64,000 nt of DNA, from positions 25,871 through 89,870 of the forward strand of contig CAYWGR010000001.1 of NCBI GenBank assembly GCA_964458015.1, written 5' to 3'. Under the pieces are notes generated by a model that searched no databases, was not told the origin of the DNA, and saw only the letters and a program-made list of their open reading frames with translations. The stretch is from CAYWGR01 sp964458015. Lineage in GTDB: Bacteria > Planctomycetota > Planctomycetia > Pirellulales > Thermoguttaceae. Position numbers and translations under genes: made by a program. Of this stretch, positions 53,924 through 61,458 are shown piece after piece (position 1 is the first letter of the stretch; the number at the start of each line of letters is the position of its first letter).

Positions 53924-54809
53924 TACTATTTCCTGGAGGTTAAGTGCCAGATGATCAAACCCCTTCGTGGTTTGTGCTAGGGGATATGCAAATGCCGTGC
54001 CGTGGCCAAGATAAGATGGGAGCTGTAGAAACGCCTTGTTTTCCAGGGTAGAAAGAAGCGATTTGTTGCGTTCATGGATGAGAGGGCAAGAAGCGTGTCG
54101 AAGGAACCGACATGCAAGTCGAAAAAACCGACACGAGCGGCAGGCTCTGGCCAAAGGCAATTTTATGTTGCCGGCAGTTGGCATTTCTTGGGCTAGGAGG
54201 GTTTTTGTGGAATTATGCACCAATAGAAAGCCTTTGCAATTTTGATGGTCGAATCTAAGGCCTGGCTAATAAGCTGTCTTCAGATAAGCAGTTACGGCAA
54301 GTATAATTGGCGACGGAGGCTGATAACTGGAAAAAGGCCGTTTTGCATAAGCTTGGCAAGATATTGACGTAACATCTACTGTTGCAATGGCTTCCAGCGA
54401 TTTTCCGGAGGGAATTTACTGTGGAAATTTTCAGAAAAACGCGGAATTAGGGTTACGTCGATTTTGGAGATGCGGAGGATCGTCGTAAGTGCTTTGGTGG
54501 GGCTCGCTAACGCTCGTCCCACCCTACACGAGAATTGACGTAAAGCCTATTTGCACTCAGGTTCCGTAGCGTGGAACGCCAGGTTGATTAGCGCGTAGGC
54601 GCGGGGTTAAATTGGGGTCGAAATGAGCGAAATTCGGAACCGCGGATGAACGCGGATAGGTGGGGACGGTTTGGTTCTTTTTGTCATGAAAGATCGGAAG
54701 GATGAAGATGCGAAAGAGGAAGGTTGCGGCGCTGTGTCAGTCGTGGACAGCCTTTCGGCAGCGATGATTGGGTGCAGCGGATGGCAATACGGTTATGTAT
54801 GGGGAATTT
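53924..54809. other. 886-base intergenic region with repeats
   Basis: No gene with a good start or recognisable sequence. Includes an imperfect GGTGGGGCTCGC / GCTCGTCCCACC palindrome at 54496-54523 and a short CGCGGATGAACGCGGATAG segment near 54640-54660 that matches the tandem array at 55871-56440. Confidence 0.5.
54496..54523. repeat. Imperfect GGTGGG...CCCACC palindrome
   Basis: GGTGGGGCTCGC (54496-54507), loop TAAC, GCTCGTCCCACC (54512-54523); 9 of 12 stem positions pair. Its form is like dispersed repeats known in planctomycete and other GC-rich genomes. Confidence 0.5.
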
Positions 54810-55712
54810 ATGCGACATTTCACACTCGTAGCCATTGGGATATTGTTGGAATTGCTGTTTATGCCAAGCTTAGTAGTGGGCCAAAAGCCAGATCAGCCGA
54901 CTACAATTTTCGAACTCGTCAAGGCTAACTGGGATCTTGCGTTTACTGAACGTGATGGGACCAAGACAGTTGTTGGTCTAAGGATGGGGCGATTGTCTGT
55001 TTCCGAAATACACCACATCGAAGCGTTGACGGATCTGCAAGAATATCAGTTCGAGGGTATTGGACTTGGAGGTAATGATCTAACTGATGCAATGTTGGTT
55101 CATTTACAAGATCTATCGCACTTGAAAAAAATCAAGATATTTAGCTCGAGCATTAGTGGTGATGGTCTGAAATTTATAAATGGATTACGAGAACTAACGA
55201 GCTTGAGTGTGTCACTTACAAATATCAATGACACTGGACTTGCTCACATACAAAACATGAGTCAGCTTGAAGAATTGGATTTAGACTACACGAAGATTAC
55301 GAGTGATGGCTTGGCTCATCTAAAACGATTGACTCACCTTAGGCATCTAAAGATTGGCAATACAGCGGTAACTGACGCCGGACTTGTGCATTTACAAGAA
55401 TTGTCAAGTCTGACAAATCTTAGTCTGGAAGAGACCAAGGTCACCGATACCGGCCTCGCAGTTATAAAGAGACTGCATAATCTCAATGAACTGAATCTCT
55501 TCGGCACGCAGGTGACAGACATAGGGTTGCAGCATATCAAGGTATTATCAAAGCTCCTTCATATTCACCTTGAAAAGACTAAAGTAACAAAAGTTGGTGT
55601 CGATGAACTGCAAAAGGAATTGCCAAGACTAAAAATTGAATGGAATGGATGTCCTAGTTCGGCGACAATTGACAACCAACACAAAGGAAAGTCGAACCCC
55701 AAGCCAGAGTGA
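54810..55712 (+). CDS. Secreted leucine-rich-repeat protein
   Basis: 300 aa from the ATG at 54810, which begins a signal peptide (MRHFTLVAIGILLELLFMPS). Residues about 90-285 are seven to eight leucine-rich repeats of about 24 residues of the type LTNLSLEETKVTDTGLAVIK and LNELNLFGTQVTDIGLQHIK, the planctomycete-type LRR with TDxGL turns. LRRs bind proteins or ligands. The remainder is a short charged tail (NQHKGKSNPKPE). Codon use is A/T-richer than that of neighbouring genes, and the gene is flanked by repeat-rich intergenic DNA. Confidence 0.88.
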   Translation: MRHFTLVAIGILLELLFMPSLVVGQKPDQPTTIFELVKANWDLAFTERDGTKTVVGLRMGRLSVSEIHHIEALTDLQEYQFEGIGLGGNDLTDAMLVHLQDLSHLKKIKIFSSSISGDGLKFINGLRELTSLSVSLTNINDTGLAHIQNMSQLEELDLDYTKITSDGLAHLKRLTHLRHLKIGNTAVTDAGLVHLQELSSLTNLSLEETKVTDTGLAVIKRLHNLNELNLFGTQVTDIGLQHIKVLSKLLHIHLEKTKVTKVGVDELQKELPRLKIEWNGCPSSATIDNQHKGKSNPKPE

Positions 55713-56481
55713 TGGCTGAAACGAGAAGAAGTGAAATTTGCGACGACCTGGTCGAATTGCCGGTCGGGAATTGCAGCGTGTCTTTGAAAAGTTGGTGATG
55801 CGTTGAAACGATGGGCGAGTTGCGCGCACGGATAGGAGTGGGGGGGGCGGAAACGCTGTAAGAGTCGATGGTGTTGGGATGTCGAACAAAATCACGCAAA
55901 GTCGCGAAGGCGCAAAAGAACCGCAGATGGACGCGAATAGCAGTGCTGCCTAGCCGGAAATGAAGAACCACAGATGGACACGGATGAGGCAGGGAAACAA
56001 CTACTGGAAGAGTCGATGGTGTTGGGATGTCGAACAAAAATCACACAAAGGCGCGAAGGCGCAAAGAAACCGCGAATCGACGCGAATGAACGCGAATAGC
56101 AGTGCTGACTGGTCGGACATGAAGAACCACAGATGGACACGGATGGACACGGATGAGGTAGGGGACACAACTGCTGTTAGAGTCGGTGGTGTTGGGATGT
56201 CGAACAATAATCACGCAAAGATGCGAAGACGCAAAGGAACCGCGAATGGACGCGGATGAACGCGAATAGCAGTGCTGCCCGGCCGGACATGAAGAACCAC
56301 AGATGGACACGGATGGACACGGATGAGGTAGGGGACACAACTGCTGTTAGAGTCGGTGGTGTTGGGATGTCGAACAATAATCACGCAAAGATGCGAAGAC
56401 GCAAAGGAACCGCGAATGGACGCGGATGAACGCGGATAATCAGGGCGGTTTTGAATTGGAAATCCGCATGAGGAGTCTCCG
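55713..56481. other. 769-base repeat-filled intergenic region
   Basis: Holds four tandem copies of a 148-170-base unit (55871 onwards). Open frames here on the minus strand are by-products of the repeats. The last 40 bases carry the ribosome site for the small membrane protein gene. Confidence 0.7.
55871..56440 (+). repeat. Tandem array of about 170-base units, four copies
   Basis: The phrase GTGTTGGGATGTCGAACAA starts at 55871, 56019, 56189 and 56359 (spacing 148, 170, 170). Each unit contains GCAAAG, a CGCGAATGGACGCGGATG-type segment and AAGAACCACAGATGGACACG. The third copy and the partial fourth copy look almost identical, which suggests recent duplication. Confidence 0.85.
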
Positions 56482-56937
56482 ATGAAAGAATCGCAAGCTT
56501 TTCGCTATTGTTTCATTTGCTTCCTTTTATGGGTGTTGGTTGACCTGGGGACCGCGGGAGGTTTTCGGCTGAGCTACTTCGCAAAATATGGTCCAGCGCT
56601 GTTGATCTTCTACTTGGGCTACCCACTGGTCTTCACTTTCCTTATTTACAGGGCGCATTGGGGAGAGAGAAGATTATTCCTTGCAACGCTGGCAGCCATC
56701 TTTGTCGTTGAAGTCGTTTTTACAGGCAACCCGCTGGTAATGACGTTTCCCGCCTGTCTGGTTGGCATACCACTGGCGATTCTCATCTATGCGCCTTTGA
56801 CCTATTTTCCTCTGTGGTATGTTCGGAAAGAAATTGGGAGCCACAAGACCGTCGTAATTTTCTTAGTGATCTGCGAGGTTGCCGTCATGGGATTGACGAC
56901 TTTTGGCAATTCACAGAACTGCGGGGCTATGCCTTAG
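56482..56937 (+). CDS. Small polytopic membrane protein
   Basis: 151 aa; AGGAGTCTCCG precedes the ATG. Four hydrophobic segments: YCFICFLLWVLVDLG, YGPALLIFYLGYPLVFTFLI, FLATLAAIFVVEVVF with the following LVMTFPACLVGIPLAILIYA, and TVVIFLVICEVAVMGLTTFG. No family recognised; no charged or catalytic motif in the segments. Isolated between the tandem repeat array and the convergent TPR gene. Confidence 0.7.
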   Translation: MKESQAFRYCFICFLLWVLVDLGTAGGFRLSYFAKYGPALLIFYLGYPLVFTFLIYRAHWGERRLFLATLAAIFVVEVVFTGNPLVMTFPACLVGIPLAILIYAPLTYFPLWYVRKEIGSHKTVVIFLVICEVAVMGLTTFGNSQNCGAMP

Positions 56938-57005
56938 TGATGTCAGGATCATAACAGCTCTAAGGCTAAGAGGTCCAAGAGCTTTTCGATACGGGGGTAG
57001 TGATT

Positions 57006-58181
57006 TTAACGTCTTAGGAACGGGATTTGGAAGAGCCGCCGCAGTTTTGGCCACCTTTTTCTAACACAATCTATTCCCGAACCATGTGTCTTTCGGCCGC
57101 ATTGGGGACAGAAATGCGGATGTTGGCAGAGATTGGCTTTTTGCACCATGGACTGCTGTTGTTCTTTGAGCCTCTGGCACTTGCTCCATAAATAGATCGC
57201 ACGAATGCTTTTTGGCTCTAGCTGCATCGCTTTTTTGCACTTTTCAATCGCTTCGTCGGGTCGATTCTCATCTAGGAGCGTAGAACACCAATTGAGCCAA
57301 TAAGAAACCCTCCTGGGCGAGATTGACGTGGCATTGGAATGAGCTTCATTGGCCTCATCGAATCGTTGCATCGCATGGAGCGTGTTCGCAAGCCCATCGT
57401 AGCTCCAACCAGCAGGTTCTTGCGCGACGGCCTTTCGACGTTCGACGAGCGCCTCGTCGTAGCGATGCAACTGGTCAAGAAGATTGGCAAATGTTTGATG
57501 CACGAGGACTGGCCCGGGGTTCCACTTTTCCAGAATTTTCTGGTAGTGTACCACTCCCTGTTCATTGCGATTATAAGATCGACACTCGACGGCCAGCATC
57601 CACCGCACGGCGATTTCGTCGGGGTGGGATTCAGTCATTTTCTCAAGCTCAGCAAAGAAATCGTCAGGTTTCTGCTGGAACTGCCTGACGCCATCCAATC
57701 CAATGATCCGAAAGGTGCTTTGCCCTAGCATGGTTCTCTCGTTTGCCATTCCGGCCAAGATAAAACGCGGGATGGCTTCTTGGATATCAAATCGGCTGCG
57801 TTCACATGCAGCATACCAATAGAAAAGCCGGTGGTTGGCACGGTAGATGTCCGCGTGATTTTTAACGATTTTCAAGGCTTGCTTTTGGTCGCCATTTCTG
57901 AGAAATGCAAGCGTTTGTAGAACGTCGGGAAGCGCTTCGACATGTTCGGATAGAACCTTTTCGGCTTCCGCCTGACGACCTTCCGAGAGATGCTTGAGAA
58001 CGGTTTGTTCGATTTGCCGTTGCAACGGCGGAGGCACGAATTTTTCCCATTTCACATGGTACGGCCGACCATTCTTACGAACCCCAAAAAAGGTCGGCGA
58101 AGGCTGATCGGAGCAAGAAGCTCGCTGTTCGACAACAACCACCGTGACAGCCAACATAACCATTGAAAATATCCAGCGCAT
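57006..58181 (-). CDS. Secreted TPR protein (paralogue A)
   Basis: 391 aa. A signal segment (WIFSMVMLAVTVVVVEQRAS) is followed by several tetratricopeptide helix pairs, clearest at about 220-330: PVLVHQTFANLLDQLHRYDE, WSYDGLANTLHAMQRFDEAN and YWLNWCSTLLDENRPDEAIE. The C-terminal 45 residues are different, with four cysteines or histidines (NLCQHPHFCPQCGRKTHGSG, IDCVRKRW) that could bind zinc. A paralogue lies at 59737-60771, and the two genes flank a Clp-N-like membrane protein gene. TPR proteins are scaffolds; partners unknown. Confidence 0.82.
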   Translation of the reverse strand: MRWIFSMVMLAVTVVVVEQRASCSDQPSPTFFGVRKNGRPYHVKWEKFVPPPLQRQIEQTVLKHLSEGRQAEAEKVLSEHVEALPDVLQTLAFLRNGDQKQALKIVKNHADIYRANHRLFYWYAACERSRFDIQEAIPRFILAGMANERTMLGQSTFRIIGLDGVRQFQQKPDDFFAELEKMTESHPDEIAVRWMLAVECRSYNRNEQGVVHYQKILEKWNPGPVLVHQTFANLLDQLHRYDEALVERRKAVAQEPAGWSYDGLANTLHAMQRFDEANEAHSNATSISPRRVSYWLNWCSTLLDENRPDEAIEKCKKAMQLEPKSIRAIYLWSKCQRLKEQQQSMVQKANLCQHPHFCPQCGRKTHGSGIDCVRKRWPKLRRLFQIPFLRR

Positions 58182-58326
58182 TCATTTCTCCCGAGATGAT
58201 GGTGCTCGGAACAAGCCTAGCTTGCAGATCGCGAAAAAACGTGTTGTGGACAAGAAGCACGAACTGGACGGGCTTTGTTTTCCTTACAAACCGTTTTGCC
58301 TTGATCGGATCGCTTCATCCCCGTAT

Positions 58327-59715
58327 CTATCGTGCTACTCGAACGCACATAATGCCTGCCATAACTATTATGCTGATAGGAATCAATAGGAATATAAACA
58401 GCCACATCATCTTTCTGATAAATACCGCATACAGCTTCTCAATCCATTTTGGTTTAGCAATCGCCCAAAGAATGGCGGATGCGGAAGCCAATGTCATGAG
58501 CATCGATGCATCAACCAGAAAGAAGTAAATAGTATGGTCGAAGACGGTTCTGTGGGCGCGGGCGAAGTTCCGATCGACGTAACACACATAACAGCCCAGC
58601 AAGCCAAAAACCAACGGCAAAATAGCAGCAAGCCCAAATGCGATGCGCCCCCACATCGTTTGTGGCAATTGTGACGTGCATTTCCGCGGCCCGTTGCATA
58701 AGGACTTGGGGTCTTCCAGTCTGGCGAACTTTTCAACAGGCAATCGTGCCAGGCGATCTTGTAATACTTGATCCAAGCGATGGCGTCGAAGTCCGAGATC
58801 TGTCAGAATATTCTCCAACAGGCCACCTTCACTGGCTAGCAGTCCGAACAAGAGATGCTCGATGCCGATCCTAGTGTGGCGATGTTGTTGGAAAAGCTGG
58901 ATCATGCTGGCGATGGCCATTTTGAAACAGTCGTTTTGCGATGTTTCGATTCTGCCCTGGATGCGTTTTTCCGCCTCGATGCGGATTTGCGAAGGATCAA
59001 TGCATGCTGCTCGAAAAACATCCGCGGCTTCGGCGGAGTCTTTTAAGATGCCTGCCAGCAAGTGGGCATCACCCAGGCTCTCATGCCGAAATGCGGCTGC
59101 AAGATCGTTCGCAGATTGCAGGGCGATGATTGTGCCATCGGTACAACAATGAAGCACTTGGACGTTGGAAAAAGTCGTTTTCCCTGATGCAAAATACTCG
59201 AAAACATCCTGCACCGTCAAAGCCGTCGGCAGGCCTTCTTCAGTCGAAGCGAGTGACCGTTCCGGTTCAATCTTTTTGTTCCGACGTCGCAATTCAAAAT
59301 ATGTTTTTGAGGTGGCTGTTCCCAAGGAAAAATAGGCCAAGCTGACAAGCACGGCTTGGGATACAGCCCAAGGAAGCACGATATGCGATAGTCCCAAAAT
59401 CGCCAGTCTGACGGATACGGCCAGCGCGATCCATGCGAACAGAATGCCGAAAAACAACAACGATCTTACCAATGCCAATGTGTTTTTTCCGCCCCAACAA
59501 AGGCAAAATATCAAAAACAACGAATAAGCCCCCGTAGCGACCATCAGGGGATGGGGAGGGTGTCCGTTTCGCATTTGCAGGGCAATAAGGAACATCTGGA
59601 TCAAGATGATTGATTTCAAAGAAACCACCGCGGAATTAACGGATCCAGGTCGCAGACTATTGGCGGCGGAAGGCAGCCGAGCGGTGTCTTGTGCTATCAT
59701 TTTCAGCCTGTACAA
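58327..59715 (-). CDS. Membrane protein with Clp N-terminal-like domain
   Basis: 462 aa (start at 59715, or 59697 at a second ATG). Membrane segments lie at about 30-150 (SIILIQMFLIALQMR, LLFFGILFAWIALAVSVRLA ...) and again near 350-460. Between them, about 190-320, is a pair of Clp N-domain-like units: LAAAFRHESLGDAHLLAGIL then IQLFQQHRHTRIGIEHLLFG. These resemble the substrate or adaptor-binding repeats at the start of ClpA/ClpC. A membrane-anchored Clp-N domain without an ATPase is unusual and may recruit proteins to the membrane. Located between two TPR paralogues on the same strand. Confidence 0.7.
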   Translation of the reverse strand: MYRLKMIAQDTARLPSAANSLRPGSVNSAVVSLKSIILIQMFLIALQMRNGHPPHPLMVATGAYSLFLIFCLCWGGKNTLALVRSLLFFGILFAWIALAVSVRLAILGLSHIVLPWAVSQAVLVSLAYFSLGTATSKTYFELRRRNKKIEPERSLASTEEGLPTALTVQDVFEYFASGKTTFSNVQVLHCCTDGTIIALQSANDLAAAFRHESLGDAHLLAGILKDSAEAADVFRAACIDPSQIRIEAEKRIQGRIETSQNDCFKMAIASMIQLFQQHRHTRIGIEHLLFGLLASEGGLLENILTDLGLRRHRLDQVLQDRLARLPVEKFARLEDPKSLCNGPRKCTSQLPQTMWGRIAFGLAAILPLVFGLLGCYVCYVDRNFARAHRTVFDHTIYFFLVDASMLMTLASASAILWAIAKPKWIEKLYAVFIRKMMWLFIFLLIPISIIVMAGIMCVRVAR

Positions 59716-59736
59716 ACAAAGAAGATGAAGCCGGCT

Positions 59737-60771
59737 TTAGATTCGATTTTTTCCGTAGAGGACGAAATTGGCTTCTTGGGATTTGCTTTTGGCTTCGATG
59801 AGATGCCCTTGCCAGGTCAAGGACATTTCCCAAATCTTCCAGGCGGCTCGGTTTTGCGAGTCGAGATCGATGGCCATTTTGGCCATCGCAATGGCTTCGT
59901 CATAGTTGCCTTCGCTGAAAAAGGTGGAAGCCCAATTGGACCAATACGAGGATCTCTTCGGCTGGAATCGAACGGCACGAATGTGGGCTTCCGTGGCCTC
60001 TTGGTATCGTTTCAGATTGCGAAGCGTGTTTGCGAGTCCATCGTAGCTCCAGCCGGCGGGTTCCATTTTTACGGCTTGCCGACGTTCGACAAGAGCGTCC
60101 TCGTACTGTTGCAGTTGATCGAGCAAGTTGGCATAGGTTTGATGGACCAAGACAGGGCCGGGTTTCCATATTTCCAGAATCTTTTTGTAATGCAGAGCAC
60201 CTTCCTGGTTGCGATCCCAATTGCGACACTGGACGGCCGCCATCCATCGCAGGATCGGATCCTCGGGATTATTATCAGCCAATAACGCTAGTTCCAGAAA
60301 TTCATGGTCGATCTCGTCTTTGACCAGCTTACGCGATAGCGGGGAATCGAGATGCAAGACATGGAGCGCGCATTTTCCTTCCGCGGACTGGGGGTCGCAT
60401 TGGTAGACGAGGCAAAAAAGCGGAATTGCGAGATTGGTTTCAAATCGACTTCGATGACAGGCCGCGAGCAGGAAAAAGAGCCTTTGCTTATCGCCATGGC
60501 GTTCGGCCAAGTCGCGAATAATCGCCTCGGCCTCGGCCCGCTGAGACGGCTTCATGTTGCTCAACTGGCCCATTTCGAGATATCGCGATGTTTCTTCCTC
60601 GAGCAGTTTTTCCGCCGCTTTTTGGTCACCGTCGCTGAGGTACTCGAGAGCCTGCGTTTCGACTTGCTGCAACGTCGGCGCTGAGGATGAGGGATCGTCC
60701 GATTCGTCGGCTCTACAGGGTGTGAGGCATAATAAAGCAAATCCGACCATCGAAAAACAAGCGATCTTCAT
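59737..60771 (-). CDS. Secreted TPR protein (paralogue B)
   Basis: 344 aa from the ATG at 60771, chosen for the GGAGAGG upstream and the signal peptide (IACFSMVGFALLCLTPCRAD); the frame is open 33 codons earlier. TPR pairs are seen at about 195-310: PVLVHQTYANLLDQLQQYED, WSYDGLANTLRNLKRYQEAT and YWSNWASTFFSEGNYDEAIA. These align residue for residue with paralogue A over more than 100 positions. It lacks the cysteine-rich tail of paralogue A. Likely periplasmic scaffold; function unknown. Confidence 0.82.
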   Translation of the reverse strand: MKIACFSMVGFALLCLTPCRADESDDPSSSAPTLQQVETQALEYLSDGDQKAAEKLLEEETSRYLEMGQLSNMKPSQRAEAEAIIRDLAERHGDKQRLFFLLAACHRSRFETNLAIPLFCLVYQCDPQSAEGKCALHVLHLDSPLSRKLVKDEIDHEFLELALLADNNPEDPILRWMAAVQCRNWDRNQEGALHYKKILEIWKPGPVLVHQTYANLLDQLQQYEDALVERRQAVKMEPAGWSYDGLANTLRNLKRYQEATEAHIRAVRFQPKRSSYWSNWASTFFSEGNYDEAIAMAKMAIDLDSQNRAAWKIWEMSLTWQGHLIEAKSKSQEANFVLYGKNRI

Positions 60772-61123
60772 GAAGCTACCTCTCCGTTGAAACATCCAAG
60801 ACAACCGTGTTTTCATGCTTGGCAATACATAACCATTCATGGGTGTAACGTTGCTATTACGCATTGCCACAAGAAGTTTAGCCCGTTATTGGTAGTTATT
60901 ATGGGGCATTTGGTTATTTTTTTATGTGACACAAATGCGAATAATGACAGCAGCTTGGGAATAGGGCCGACGTACCGTCGGCCGCTAAACGAGGGTGGAT
61001 GTGCCGTTGGTCGCTAAACGAGGGTTGACGTAACTTCCTGCTGTTTCTCCCAGATTGACGTTACTTTCTTAAGTTGGTTCCTGTGGGATGGGACGAGGAG
61101 CGAAGCGGAGCTTCGGGGATGGG

Positions 61124-61149
61124 CGTTCCCAAGCTGGAGCTTGGGAACG
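61124..61149. repeat. REP-like palindrome, copy 3
   Basis: CGTTCCCAAGC-TGGA-GCTTGGGAACG, 11-base perfect stem. Same family as 34145-34170 and 38082-38107. Confidence 0.75.
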
Positions 61150-61190
61150 AGTGGCAAAAAACAAAACGACGGTTTTTTTAGGAAGCATAC

Positions 61191-61235
61191 CACCCTCACC
61201 CCCGGCCCCTCTCCCGTAAACGGGCGAGGGGAGAC
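61191..61235. repeat. Dispersed GC-rich repeat, intergenic copy
   Basis: CACCCTCACCCCCGGCCCCT followed by CTCCCG and GGGCGAGGGGAGAC. Matches the copy inside the permease gene at 50363-50404. Confidence 0.65.
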
Positions 61236-61458
61236 GCGAAAGGTGGACGATTTCTAGAGTGGTCTGGATAGTTTTTCAAAGATTCCATTCATGCCGTTTT
61301 CATCGGTTGCACTGGCATTGCGTCAAGCAAAGATATCGGGATGGCGTGAAAGCGACTGATAAACGTGTTGCCTCGGTCGATAATACGAGGAGTGACCGGC
61401 TGTTCTATGCGAATCTTCGGATGCCATAACGAGCAACCCATACGGTCATAGACGCACG

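Larger units (their letters stand above)
60772..61458. other. 687-base intergenic region with REP and GC-rich repeats
   Basis: No gene supported. Contains a direct repeat of CGCTAAACGAGGGT (about 60985 and 61010), the REP-like palindrome at 61124-61149 and the GC-rich repeat at 61191-61235. The upstream region of the spermidine-synthase-like gene begins about 61240. Confidence 0.6.

Noticed and set aside
54036..54245. Small plus-strand ORF upstream of the LRR gene
   Set aside because: Antisense to the unused upstream extension of the prenyltransferase-repeat frame, with no ribosome site or homology.
56001..56377. Minus-strand ORFs rich in SIRVHLWFF-type peptides
   Set aside because: They are translations of the tandem repeat unit with no start signals. 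The same peptide repeats with the DNA.
55871..56440. Possible CRISPR array
   Set aside because: The repeating unit is 148-170 bases and is nearly all conserved. There are no short repeats with unique spacers and no cas genes.
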